64,000 nt of DNA from Maritimibacter sp. (GTDB lineage Bacteria > Pseudomonadota > Alphaproteobacteria > Rhodobacterales > Rhodobacteraceae). The notes beneath the pieces were generated by a model. That model was not told the origin of the DNA. It saw only the letters and a list, made by a program, of their open reading frames with translations, and searched no databases. Each line of letters opens with the position of its first letter. Position 1 is the stretch's first letter. Both the position numbers and the translations under genes were made by a program. The stretch is from assembly GCA_002701395.1 (NCBI GenBank), contig NZVC01000035.1, positions 1 to 64,000 of the forward strand, given 5' to 3'. Shown here piece by piece: positions 43,548 through 52,388 of this stretch.

Positions 43548-44975
43548 ATGGCCGACACCAGCATCGGAACCCCGGAACAGCTGAAAGACCCGAACTATAC
43601 GCCGCCCGTGTGGCAGGCGATTCCGCTGGGCATCCAGCATGTGATGGCGATGTTCATCGCCAACGTGACACCCGCGATCATCGTCGCCGGTGCGGCGGGC
43701 TTCGGCTTTGGTTCGAACTCTCCGGATTTCCCGGAACTGCTGTACCTGATCCAGATGTCGATGCTGTTTGCCGGCATCGCCACCCTGCTGCAGACCATCA
43801 CGGTCGGCCCGGTCGGCGCGGCGCTGCCCATCGTGCAGGGCACGTCCTTCGCCTTCATCCCGATCATGATCCCGCTGGTCGCCGGCAAAGGCGTCGACGC
43901 GCTGGCCGCACTGTTCGGCGGTGTCGTGGTCGGCGGCCTGTTCCACGCCTGCATCGGTTTTTTCATCGGCCGGATCAGGTTCGCCCTGCCCCCGCTGGTC
44001 ACCGGCCTTGTGGTCACCATGATCGGCCTTGCGCTGGTGCAGGTCGGCATCCAGTACGCCGCTGGCGGCGTGCCCGCCAAGGGGACCGAGGAATACGGCT
44101 CGCTTCTGAACTGGTCGGCGGCGCTGGTGGTGATCTTCGTCACGCTGGGCTTCAAGTTCTTCGCCAAGGGGATGCTGGCGGTCTCGGCGGTGCTGATCGG
44201 CCTGCTGGTCGGCTATGTCTATGCCATCCTTGTCGGGATGCTGCCGACCTCGGCGATCTCGGGATCGTGGAGCAACGCGGCCGCCTTCGCCCTGCCCCAG
44301 CCCTTCAAGTACGGCTTCGAATTCTCGGCCGCCGCCGTTCTGGGCTTTTGCCTGATGGCCTTCGTCTCGGCGGTTGAGACCGTCGGCGACGTGTCGGGCA
44401 TCGTGAAAGGGGGCGCCGGACGCGAGGCGACGGACAAGGAAATTCAGGGCGCGACCTTCGCGGACGGGGTCGGCACCGCGCTGGCCGGACTGTTCGGCGG
44501 CTTCCCGAATACCTCGTTCAGCCAGAACGTCGGCCTGATCGCGATGACCGGCGTCATGAGCCGCCACGTCGTTACCTTCGGCGCGATCTTCCTGATCATC
44601 TGTGGGCTGGTGCCCAAGTTCGGCGGCGTGATCCGCACCGTCCCGATCGAGGTATTGGGCGGCGGCGTCATCGTGATGTTCGGAATGGTCGTGGCCTCGG
44701 GCATCTCGATGCTGTCCGACGTGACATGGGACCGCCGCAACATGGTGATCTTCGCGGTCGCGCTGTCGGTCGGACTGGGGCTGCAACTGGAACCCGAGGC
44801 GGTGCAATACCTGCCCGACTGGCTTCGGGTCCTGATGGTGTCAGGAATCCTTCCCGCCGCGACGATCGCCATCGTCCTGAACCTTGCCCTGCCGGTGCCG
44901 CTGTCCGACGAGTCCACCGAAGAGGTGTCAGGTGGCCTGTCCGGACAGGGCAAGGGCGCGATGCCCGGCGAGTGA
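43548..44975 (+). CDS. NCS2-family purine (probably urate/xanthine) permease
   Basis: 475 residues, ATG at 43548 after GGAAAGGAACAGGGAC. Twelve to fourteen spans; it begins PPVWQAIPLGIQHVMAMFIA and has the family motif QNVGLIAMTGVMSRHVVTFG and the conserved Glu in AFVSAVETVGDVSGI. NCS2 proteins import uracil, xanthine or urate with protons. Position after the urate catabolic genes points to urate or a related purine. A 10-bp perfect hairpin follows 15 bp after the stop. Confidence 0.9.
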   Translation: MADTSIGTPEQLKDPNYTPPVWQAIPLGIQHVMAMFIANVTPAIIVAGAAGFGFGSNSPDFPELLYLIQMSMLFAGIATLLQTITVGPVGAALPIVQGTSFAFIPIMIPLVAGKGVDALAALFGGVVVGGLFHACIGFFIGRIRFALPPLVTGLVVTMIGLALVQVGIQYAAGGVPAKGTEEYGSLLNWSAALVVIFVTLGFKFFAKGMLAVSAVLIGLLVGYVYAILVGMLPTSAISGSWSNAAAFALPQPFKYGFEFSAAAVLGFCLMAFVSAVETVGDVSGIVKGGAGREATDKEIQGATFADGVGTALAGLFGGFPNTSFSQNVGLIAMTGVMSRHVVTFGAIFLIICGLVPKFGGVIRTVPIEVLGGGVIVMFGMVVASGISMLSDVTWDRRNMVIFAVALSVGLGLQLEPEAVQYLPDWLRVLMVSGILPAATIAIVLNLALPVPLSDESTEEVSGGLSGQGKGAMPGE

Positions 44976-44990
44976 TGCAAAATCGCAAGG

Positions 44991-45012
44991 CAGCCATGCC
45001 TTGGCATGGCTG
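44991..45012 (+). terminator. Palindromic hairpin after the urate operon
   Basis: CAGCCATGCC (44991-45000) and GGCATGGCTG (45003-45012) form a nearly loopless palindrome, extended by CAAGG/CCTTG outside. It lacks a T-run. It could end the purine unit or be an operator; the first use is more likely from its position. Confidence 0.45.
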
Positions 45013-45071
45013 TCACCTTGCTGTCAGAGTGCGTCACGATACTGCGAAGCCGCAGCCCTGACAGGACGACC

Positions 45072-45992
45072 ATGACCGATTTCTTCACAGCTCCCGGCGG
45101 GTTCTACCGCGGAAACCTGCACACCCATTCCACGCTTTCGGACGGCGCGCTGGAGCCGAAGGAAGTCTGCCGCAGGTATCGGGACGAAGGCTATGACTTC
45201 ATCTCGCTGACCGATCACTTCCTTGGCCGCTACGGCTGGCCCATCGCCGACACCGAGCCCTACCGCAAGCCGGGCTTCACGACGGTGCTGGGGGCGGAAC
45301 TGCATTCCGGCGCGCAGGCGAACGGAGAGCTGTGGCATATCCTTGCCGTCGGTCTGCCCGCCGGGTTCGAGCCCCCTGCCACGCAGGAATTCTTCGCCAC
45401 CGCCGATCAGGAAACCGGACCCGAGCTTGCCGCCCGCGCGGTTGCCGCCGGGGCGCATGTGTCGATCGCGCACCCGCAATGGTCCGGCCGGACGCTGGAC
45501 GACGCTCGTTCGCTGGAAGCGGCGCACGCGGTCGAAACCTACAACCACGGCTGCGCGATGGGGGCCGACCGGCCCGACGGGTTCCACACGCTGGACCTGC
45601 TTCTGGCCGAGGGACGCAGGCTGAACCTTGTCGCCACCGACGACGCCCATTTCACAGAGCCGGACCATTTCGGCGGCTGGGTGATGGTGAAGGCGGCGGA
45701 AAACGATCCAGACGCGCTGGTCGAGTCGCTCAAGGCCGGGACCTACTATTCCAGTCAGGGCCCCGAGCTTCGCAACATCGTGGTGACCGACGACGAGATC
45801 GTGGTCGAAAGCAGCTCTGTGGTGTCGATGATCGTTCAGGCGCAGGGCAACACCGCGAAGGCGGTGCACGGGCTGTCGATGACGCGGTCGTCGATCGAGC
45901 TGCACAAGTTCGCCGCCTCGCCGTGGGTGCGGGTTACCGTGATCGACGCGGCGGGCAAGCGCGCGTGGTCGAACCCGATCTGGCTGGACTGA
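45072..45992 (+). CDS. PHP-domain metallohydrolase (CehA/McbA-like)
   Basis: 306 residues from the ATG at 45072 with AGGA upstream. The N-terminus YRGNLHTHSTLSDGALEPKE has the HxH metal pair, followed by DFISLTDHFLGR and, later, VSIAHPQWSG and ATDDAHFTEPDHFG, giving the PHP tri-metal set. The C-terminal part (about 225-306) is a beta domain, VESSSVVSMIVQAQGNTAKA. CehA is a carbaryl hydrolase, and other members hydrolyse phosphates; the substrate here is unknown. The upstream frame to 45006 overlaps the hairpin and is not supported. It converges on the arylesterase gene with a 3-bp gap. Confidence 0.85.
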   Translation: MTDFFTAPGGFYRGNLHTHSTLSDGALEPKEVCRRYRDEGYDFISLTDHFLGRYGWPIADTEPYRKPGFTTVLGAELHSGAQANGELWHILAVGLPAGFEPPATQEFFATADQETGPELAARAVAAGAHVSIAHPQWSGRTLDDARSLEAAHAVETYNHGCAMGADRPDGFHTLDLLLAEGRRLNLVATDDAHFTEPDHFGGWVMVKAAENDPDALVESLKAGTYYSSQGPELRNIVVTDDEIVVESSSVVSMIVQAQGNTAKAVHGLSMTRSSIELHKFAASPWVRVTVIDAAGKRAWSNPIWLD

Positions 45993-45995
45993 CCG

Positions 45996-46622
45996 TCAAT
46001 CCAGCCGGTCCAGCAGGTCCAGCACCGATGGGCCCAGCGCGCGCACGATAATCTGCACCCCTTCCGCGTTGGGGTGGATGCCGTCGCCCTGCATATATGG
46101 GGCGACCGGCCCTTCGCCCGCCGCCTCGACGATGGGTTGCAGGAAGTCGGGTCCAAGCACGGCGTCGTATTCCTGGGCCAGTTCGGGATAGATCGCGTCG
46201 AAATCGCGCTTGTAGTCGGGGCCGTAGTTCCCAGGTGCGTCGATCCCGAAGATCAGCACCTCGACGCCCGCCGCCTGCGCCGCGTCGAGGATGCCGGCAA
46301 GGTTCGCGCGGGCGGCTTCGGGCTCGGTGCCGCGCAGGACATCGTTGCCGCCCAGCGCCACGATCATCGCGTCCACGTCGTCGGTCAGCGTCCAGCCGAC
46401 GCGGGACAGACCGCCGGCCGTGGTGTCGCCCGAGACCCCCGCGTTGCGCAGTTCGACCTCGGCGCCCTGCTCGTCCAGCCACGCCTGAAGCTGCGGCACG
46501 AACCCCGCGTCGGTCTGAAGGCCGTAGCCTGCGGTCAGGCTGTCGCCCAGCGCGGCGACCACGGCGGGCTGGGCCGCTGCGGCCCCGGAACCGATGACGA
46601 ACGCGACAGCAAGGTTGCGCAG
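45996..46622 (-). CDS. SGNH arylesterase (TesA-like), secreted
   Basis: About 208 residues. A signal peptide (LRNLAVAFVIGSGAAAAQ) precedes the SGNH blocks: ALGDSLTAGYGL (Ser nucleophile), NAGVSGDTTAGGLSR, VALGGNDVLRG and GDGIHPNAEG (Asp-x-x-His). It is an acyl-CoA thioesterase/lysophospholipase/arylesterase of the periplasm. It diverges from a YbbA-YbbP ABC pair, the conserved tesA-ybbA-ybbP arrangement. No ATG or GTG lies at the right place; I used the CTG at 46622 with GGCAGG upstream. A longer form would run into the divergent ABC gene. Confidence 0.82.
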   Translation of the reverse strand: MRNLAVAFVIGSGAAAAQPAVVAALGDSLTAGYGLQTDAGFVPQLQAWLDEQGAEVELRNAGVSGDTTAGGLSRVGWTLTDDVDAMIVALGGNDVLRGTEPEAARANLAGILDAAQAAGVEVLIFGIDAPGNYGPDYKRDFDAIYPELAQEYDAVLGPDFLQPIVEAAGEGPVAPYMQGDGIHPNAEGVQIIVRALGPSVLDLLDRLD

Positions 46623-46671
46623 CCACCTGCCGGACCCATATGCGATAGAGCGCAGTGAAAGGACCTTGCCG

Positions 46672-47367
46672 ATGCCCGACCCCGTCGTCTCGTTGACCGA
46701 TACCCGCCTGTCCCTTGCAGGCAATGCCGGACCGGTCGACATCCTGAAGGGCATCTCGCTGGACGTGGCGCGCGGTGAAACGCTGGGGCTGGTGGGTCCT
46801 TCGGGAAGCGGCAAGTCGTCTCTCCTTATGCTGATGGGCGGGCTAGAGCGCGCCACCGGCGGCCGGGTCGAGGTGCTGGGCCAAGACCTGACGGCGATGA
46901 ACGAGGACGCGTTGGCCCGGTTCCGTCGCCATCATATGGGAGTGGTGTTCCAGAGCTTCCACCTTATTCCGACGATGACCGCGCTGGAAAATGTCGCGAC
47001 ACCGCTGGAACTTGCCGGAGCGGACGACGCGTTCGACCGGGCACAGGCGGAACTTGCGGCGGTCGGGCTGGCCGCCCGCGCAGGCCATTACCCATCACAA
47101 TTGTCCGGTGGCGAGCAGCAGCGCGTGGCGCTGGCCCGCGCCGCCGCGCCGCGGCCCGAGGTGTTCCTTGCCGATGAACCGACCGGCAACCTCGACGGGG
47201 TGAACGGCGGTGCGATCATGGATCTGCTGTTCGGCCTGCGCGACCGGCACGGGTCGACCCTGATCCTCGTCACGCACGCGCCGGAACTGGCGTCGCGCTG
47301 CGACCGCGTCATCGAGCTTGTGGACGGTCGCCTTGCCACGGACGCACAGCGGACCGCCGCAGAATGA
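46672..47367 (+). CDS. ABC transporter ATP-binding protein, YbbA type
   Basis: 231 residues, ATG at 46672 after GAAAGGACCTTGCC. Walker A is GPSGSGKSS, the signature is QLSGGEQQRVALARAAAPRP, and Walker B is EVFLADEPTGNLDG. The Q-loop region VVFQSFHLIPTMTALENVAT is of the LolD/MacB/YbbA group. It couples to the large FtsX-type permease encoded next, with an ATGA overlap. YbbA-YbbP is associated with TesA, encoded divergently; the transport substrate is unknown, with envelope lipid or lipoprotein handling proposed. Confidence 0.88.
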   Translation: MPDPVVSLTDTRLSLAGNAGPVDILKGISLDVARGETLGLVGPSGSGKSSLLMLMGGLERATGGRVEVLGQDLTAMNEDALARFRRHHMGVVFQSFHLIPTMTALENVATPLELAGADDAFDRAQAELAAVGLAARAGHYPSQLSGGEQQRVALARAAAPRPEVFLADEPTGNLDGVNGGAIMDLLFGLRDRHGSTLILVTHAPELASRCDRVIELVDGRLATDAQRTAAE

Positions 47368-49892
47368 GCGCCCGCATTGCCGCCCGCATCGCGCGGCGTG
47401 AACTGCGCGGCGGTATCCGTGGCTTTCGCGTCTTCCTTGCCTGTCTCGCGCTTGGCGTCGCCGCCATCGCGGCGGTCGGCAGCGTGCGTACCTCTGTCGA
47501 ACAGGGCCTTGCCCGCGACGCCGCGATCATCCTTGGCGGTGACGCAGAGATCCAGCTGACCTATCGCTTCGCGACCGACGACGAACGCGCGTGGATGGAA
47601 AGCATCTCGTCCCAGCTGTCCGAAACGGTGGACTTCCGGTCGATGGCCGTGGTGCCCGCGACCGACGACCGCAGCCTGACCCAGATCCGGGGCGTCGACA
47701 GCGCCTATCCGATCTATGGCGAGGCGGTGTTGGACCCGGCCATGCCACTAGAGACCGCGTTCGACGGGCAGGACGGCCTGCCCGGCGCCGTGATGGACCC
47801 GGTGCTGATCGCGCGGCTGGGTCTTGCGCCGGGCGACACCTTCCGGCTGGGGTCTGGCGACTTCATCCTGATGGCCGCCCTGACGCGAGAGCCCGACACC
47901 TCGGGCGGCGGGTTCACCCTTGGGCCGCGCACGCTGGTGCGGCTGTCCGATCTTGACGGCACCGGCCTGATCCAACCCGGCACCCTGTACGAGACCGAGT
48001 ATCGCCTTGCGCTGCCGCCCGGCGCGGACCTTGATGCCTTGCGCGCCCAGGCAGGCGACGCGCTGGACGGCGCGGGCCACCGCTGGAGCGATACGCGCAA
48101 CGCGGCGCAGGGGACGGCAGTGTTCATCGACCGGCTGGCCAGCTTCCTTGTGCTGGTCGGGCTTGCCGGGCTGGCTGTCGGCGGCGTCGGTGTCGCGGCG
48201 GCGGTACGCGCGTATCTGGATCGCAAGACCTCGGTCATCGCGACGCTGAAAACGTTGGGGGCGGAAACGCGGACGATCTTCCTTGTCTATGCCTTTCAGG
48301 TTGCCGCGCTGACGGCTGTCGGGCTGGTGGCGGGCCTTGTCCTTGGTGCCGCGCTGCCGCTGGTGTTCCAGCCGCTGATCGCCGCGCAACTGCCCGTTCC
48401 CGCCGTGTTCGGCATCCATCCCGAACCGCTGCTTGAGGCTGCGCTGTACGGCATTCTGGCCGCCGCGCTGTTCACCCTTTGGCCGCTTGCGCGGACGGAG
48501 CAGGTGCGCGCGGCAACGTTGTACCGCGACGGTGCGCAGGGCGGCGCGGGCTGGCCGCGCTGGCCGTATGTTGTTGCCACCGGCGTCATCCTTTTGGTGC
48601 TGGTCCTTTCGGCGGCCGCGCTGTCGGGACTGGCCACGCTGACGCTGTGGTCGGCTGCCGGTATTTTCGTCGCATTCCTTGTCCTGTTGGGCGTCGCGGG
48701 TCTGACCCGCCGCGCAGCACGGGCGGCGGGACGCTCGAAAGCGGTGCGCGGGCGGTCGTCGCTTCGCATGGCGCTTGGCGCCGCGGGTGGTCCCGGCAGC
48801 GAAGCCGGGTCGGTGGTCTTGTCGCTGGGGCTGGGACTGACCGTGCTGGCGGCCGTCGGGCAGATCGACAGCAACCTGCGCGGCGCCATCGCCCGCGACC
48901 TGCCCGAGGTGGCGCCAAGCTACTTCGTCGTCGACATCCAGACCGACCAGTTGAACGACTTCCTTGAGGCGGCGGAAACCGACCCCGATGTCAGCCGCGT
49001 CGAAACCGCGCCGATGCTGCGCGGGGTCATTACCGAGATCAACGACCGCCCCGCCGAAGAGGTCGCAGGCGATCACTGGGTCGTCCGGGGCGACCGCGGC
49101 ATCACCTACTCTGCCGCACTGCCCACCGGGGCCGAGGTCACTGCGGGCGAGTGGTGGCCCGAAGACTACGACGGACCGCCGCAGGTCAGCTTCGCGGCAG
49201 AGGAAGCAGCCGAGATGGGTCTTCAGCTTGGCGATACGATCACCGTCAACGTGCTGGGCCGCGACGTGACCGCCACGATCACCAGCTTCCGCGAGGTTGA
49301 TTTCTCGAACGCCGGGATGGGCTTTGTCCTGTCGATGAACCCCGACGCCCTGCGCGGGGCGCCGCACAGCCATATCGCGACGATCTACGCCGCGCAGGAC
49401 GCCGAAGCGCGGCTGCTGCGCGAGATCGGCGGGACGTGGCCGAACATCACCATGATTTCCGTCCGCACCGCCATCGCCCGCGCTGCCGAGATCCTTGCAG
49501 GCGTCGCGGCGGCCACGACCTATGGCGCGATGGCGACCTTGCTGACCGGCTTCATCGTCCTGATCGGCGCGGCGGCGGCGGGGGAACGCGCCCGCACCTA
49601 CGAGGCGGCGATCCTGAAAACGCTGGGCGCGACGCGGGGGATGATCCTAGCCAACTTCGCGTGGCGCAGCGCCGTGTTCGGGCTGGCGGCGGGCCTGGTG
49701 GCCATCGTGACTGGCGGTCTGGCCGGCTGGGCCGTCACCCGCTTCGTGATGGAAACCGACTTTGTGTTCGAACCGGTCTCGGCGGTGCTGATCGTCGTGG
49801 GCGGCGTTCTGATCACGCTGCTGGCAGGGCTCGCCTTTGCATGGCGCCCGCTGGCGACCCGGCCCGCACGGGTGCTGCGCGCCCGCGAGTAA
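47364..49892 (+). CDS. FtsX-domain ABC permease, YbbP type
   Basis: 842 residues. The N-terminus RRELRGGIRGFRVFLACLAL and GVAAIAAVGSVRTSVEQGLA is the first span and start of a periplasmic domain. Two FtsX repeats follow: about residues 250-420 (SFLVLVGLAGLAVGGVGVAA) and 710-835 (GAMATLLTGFIVLIGAAAAG ... ILKTLGATRGMILANFAWRS). A total of ten spans is typical of YbbP. It acts with the upstream ATPase. The 3' end lies 2 bp from the convergent ROK gene. Confidence 0.9.
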   Translation: MSARIAARIARRELRGGIRGFRVFLACLALGVAAIAAVGSVRTSVEQGLARDAAIILGGDAEIQLTYRFATDDERAWMESISSQLSETVDFRSMAVVPATDDRSLTQIRGVDSAYPIYGEAVLDPAMPLETAFDGQDGLPGAVMDPVLIARLGLAPGDTFRLGSGDFILMAALTREPDTSGGGFTLGPRTLVRLSDLDGTGLIQPGTLYETEYRLALPPGADLDALRAQAGDALDGAGHRWSDTRNAAQGTAVFIDRLASFLVLVGLAGLAVGGVGVAAAVRAYLDRKTSVIATLKTLGAETRTIFLVYAFQVAALTAVGLVAGLVLGAALPLVFQPLIAAQLPVPAVFGIHPEPLLEAALYGILAAALFTLWPLARTEQVRAATLYRDGAQGGAGWPRWPYVVATGVILLVLVLSAAALSGLATLTLWSAAGIFVAFLVLLGVAGLTRRAARAAGRSKAVRGRSSLRMALGAAGGPGSEAGSVVLSLGLGLTVLAAVGQIDSNLRGAIARDLPEVAPSYFVVDIQTDQLNDFLEAAETDPDVSRVETAPMLRGVITEINDRPAEEVAGDHWVVRGDRGITYSAALPTGAEVTAGEWWPEDYDGPPQVSFAAEEAAEMGLQLGDTITVNVLGRDVTATITSFREVDFSNAGMGFVLSMNPDALRGAPHSHIATIYAAQDAEARLLREIGGTWPNITMISVRTAIARAAEILAGVAAATTYGAMATLLTGFIVLIGAAAAGERARTYEAAILKTLGATRGMILANFAWRSAVFGLAAGLVAIVTGGLAGWAVTRFVMETDFVFEPVSAVLIVVGGVLITLLAGLAFAWRPLATRPARVLRARE

Positions 49893-49894
49893 AC

Positions 49895-51115
49895 TCAGGC
49901 GCCTTGGAAGGCGAGCTTTTCGACCAGGAACCGTTCCGACAGCGGCAGGCTTGCGGCGCCCAGCGCGCGGGCGTCGGCGCCGATGGTGCCCTCGCGCAGA
50001 TCGGGCCGGGCAAGACCGGCAAAGTTGCGCTGTTCAAGCTGGGCCGCCGTCGCCTCGACCAGCCGCCGCCGCATGTCGGCGGTGATCCAGCCGTCGATCA
50101 TCACGGTCCCGAAGTCGATCACCGAGACGGCTGACACGATCGCATGGGCAATCCCCGCCGCGGCGTCGTCGATCCAAGCGGCAAGCACGTCGGGATTGCG
50201 TTCCAGCTCTTCCGGGGCCCGCCAAAGGTCGGACGTATCGGTTCCCGCCTTGTGCAGATGCTCTTCGAGGGTGCCAAGGCTTGCCACGTCGATCAACTGA
50301 CGCTCTCGCCCGTCCGGCGTAGATGCCACGGGAATGGACCCGATAGCGCCCGCGTTGCCGCTGGGGCCCGAGTACAGGCTGCCGTTCAGCACCACGCCGC
50401 CACCGATGAAGTAACCGATGTAGAAGTGCAGGAAATCCAACGGGGTTTCGTCGCGGCCGAACACCAGTTCGGCACCGCACGCCGCCGTGGCGTCGTTCTG
50501 CACGAACACCGGAATGTCGATCACGCGCGCAATCGAGCGGCCCAGGTCCGCCGTGCGCCACGCCGCCATGTCCTCGGGCGGGGCCGAGAGGTTGTCGGCC
50601 CAGTCCCAAAGGCTGAAGGGCATCGCGATCCCAAGGCCGCCGACCCTGTCCCGGTCGCGCGGGGTCATCGCGCCAAGCATCCGCGTCAGCGCGTTCCGCG
50701 TGAACCGCACGGTTGCCTCCGGCATCGGATAGTCGTGCGTCTGCCGCACCCGGGCGCGCACCACGCCAAGAAAGTCGGTCAGGACCAGTTCCAAGGAACG
50801 ACGTCCCACTTTCAACCCGAAGAAGAACGCTCCATCCGGGGAAAGAGACATCGGGATTGACGGCTGACCGACGCGCCCGCGCACGGGTTCGCCACGCGTC
50901 AGAAGCTCGTCCGCTTCCAGCGCGCGCATGATCACCGACACGGTCTGCGCCGACAGGCCGGTGGCCCGTGCAATATCTGCCTTTGCGGTTGCGCCATGTC
51001 GGCGTATTAATGACAGGACAAGACGCTCGTTATGCGCGCGCATGCCCGCCTGATTTGATCCGCGGATGCCTGTGTCTGACGAGCCGAGGACCGAGCTGGG
51101 ATTTTCTTTGGGCAT
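49895..51115 (-). CDS. ROK-family repressor, probably FrcR (fructose transport)
   Basis: 406 residues with a strong GAGGAGGAGGCG before the ATG at 51115. The N-terminal helix-turn-helix is at about 29-72 (NERLVLSLIRRHGATAKADI then ARATGLSAQTVSVIMRALEA). The ROK domain follows, with VFVQNDATAACGAELVFGRD and YIGYFIGGGVVLNGSLYSGP (the GxGIGxG-like sugar-kinase motif). The ROK Cys cluster (CxCGxxGC) is replaced by SGNAGAIGS, so zinc binding is probably lost. It diverges from frcBCA across an inverted repeat, as in rhizobial frcR-frcBCAK, and likely represses that operon. Confidence 0.88.
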   Translation of the reverse strand: MPKENPSSVLGSSDTGIRGSNQAGMRAHNERLVLSLIRRHGATAKADIARATGLSAQTVSVIMRALEADELLTRGEPVRGRVGQPSIPMSLSPDGAFFFGLKVGRRSLELVLTDFLGVVRARVRQTHDYPMPEATVRFTRNALTRMLGAMTPRDRDRVGGLGIAMPFSLWDWADNLSAPPEDMAAWRTADLGRSIARVIDIPVFVQNDATAACGAELVFGRDETPLDFLHFYIGYFIGGGVVLNGSLYSGPSGNAGAIGSIPVASTPDGRERQLIDVASLGTLEEHLHKAGTDTSDLWRAPEELERNPDVLAAWIDDAAAGIAHAIVSAVSVIDFGTVMIDGWITADMRRRLVEATAAQLEQRNFAGLARPDLREGTIGADARALGAASLPLSERFLVEKLAFQGA

Positions 51116-51161
51116 CGCCTCCTCCTCGAAGCCCTTTTAGTTTTCCCGCTCTGAGCGAGTC

Positions 51162-51198
51162 TGTCAATAAATAAATCATGTAGACTTATTAATTGACA
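51162..51198. promoter_or_regulatory. Inverted repeat with divergent -35-like boxes between the ROK gene and frcB
   Basis: TGTCAAT (51162-51168) and ATTGACA (51192-51198) form a 7-bp inverted repeat 23 nt apart in an AT-rich block. Each arm contains TTGACA oriented outward, so it could be both operator and the -35 element for each direction. ROK repressors typically bind such AT-rich inverted repeats. Confidence 0.55.
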
Positions 51199-51286
51199 CG
51201 TGGGCCGCGAATCGCGCAAGGTTTACGCAGCGGCCCGCTCTTCACGGTGCCGCGCAAGTTGCATTCTGCACCTTTGGGAGGAGACC

Positions 51287-52309
51287 ATGAAGAAATTTGC
51301 TGCGAGCACCGCGCTCGCCCTTATCGCCTGTGCTGGCGCCGCGACCACTGCAAGCGCCCAAGATATCAGCGCCTGCCTGATCACCAAAACCGACACCAAC
51401 CCGTTCTTCGTCAAAATGAAGGAAGGCGCTCAGGCCAAGGCCGACGAGCTTGGCATCGCGCTTAAGACCTTCGCCGGCAAGGTCGACGGCGACAACGAAA
51501 CGCAGGTCGCCGCGATCGAGACCTGCATCGCCGACGGTGCCTCGGGCATCCTGATCACCGCGTCCAGCACCTCGGCCATCGTGCCGGTGGTGGAGCAGGC
51601 GCGTGACGCAGGCATCCTTGTGATCGCGCTGGATACCCCGCTGGAACCGATCGACGCCGCCGATGCGACCTTCGCGACCGACAACTTCCTGGCCGGTGAA
51701 CTGATCGGCAAATGGGCCGCCGCCAAGCTGGGCGACGCCGCGGCTGACGCGCGCATCGCGATGCTGGACCTCGACATCAGCCAGCCCACTGTCGGCGTGC
51801 TGCGCGACCAAGGCTTCCTGCAGGGCTTCGGCATCGACCTTGGCGACCCGAACAAATGGGGTGACGAGGACGACGACCGCATCGTCGGCAACGACGTGAC
51901 GCAGGGCAACCAGGAAGGTGGCCGCCGCGCGATGGAAAACCTGCTGGCGCAGGATCCCGAAATCAACGTGGTCTACACCATCAACGAACCCGCCGCCGCC
52001 GGTGCCTATGAGGCGCTGAAAGCGATGGGCCGCGAGAACGACGTGCTGATCGTGTCGGTCGACGGCGGCTGCCCCGGCGTCCAGAACATCGCGGACGGCG
52101 TGATCGGTGCCACCTCGCAGCAGTATCCGCTGCTGATGGCGTCGCTGGGGATCGAGGCGATCCATGAGTTCGCGACCACCGGCGAGAAACCCGAGCCGAC
52201 CGAGGGCAAGAACTTCTTCGATACCGGCGTCGCGCTGGTGACGGACGAGCCCGCCGACGGCGTCGACTCGATCTCGGTCGAGGAAGGCATGGACCTCTGC
52301 TGGGGCTGA
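51287..52309 (+). CDS. frcB: Fructose ABC transporter substrate-binding protein FrcB
   Basis: 340 residues from the ATG at 51287, with TTGGGAGGAGACC upstream. A signal peptide ends at TTASA. The mature protein matches the type I sugar-binding family closely related to Sinorhizobium Frc[61 protein letters not shown] and [20 protein letters not shown]. It captures fructose, and possibly ribose or mannose, in the periplasm. It is the first gene of frcBCA. Confidence 0.93.
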   Translation: MKKFAASTALALIACAGAATTASAQDISACLITKTDTNPFFVKMKEGAQAKADELGIALKTFAGKVDGDNETQVAAIETCIADGASGILITASSTSAIVPVVEQARDAGILVIALDTPLEPIDAADATFATDNFLAGELIGKWAAAKLGDAAADARIAMLDLDISQPTVGVLRDQGFLQGFGIDLGDPNKWGDEDDDRIVGNDVTQGNQEGGRRAMENLLAQDPEINVVYTINEPAAAGAYEALKAMGRENDVLIVSVDGGCPGVQNIADGVIGATSQQYPLLMASLGIEAIHEFATTGEKPEPTEGKNFFDTGVALVTDEPADGVDSISVEEGMDLCWG

Positions 52310-52388
52310 TGCCGCCAGGCGACGTCGCATGAGTTAGTGCAAGACGCGGGCGTTCGCGCCCGCGTCCCGGCCGGAATGGGAGGAATTC

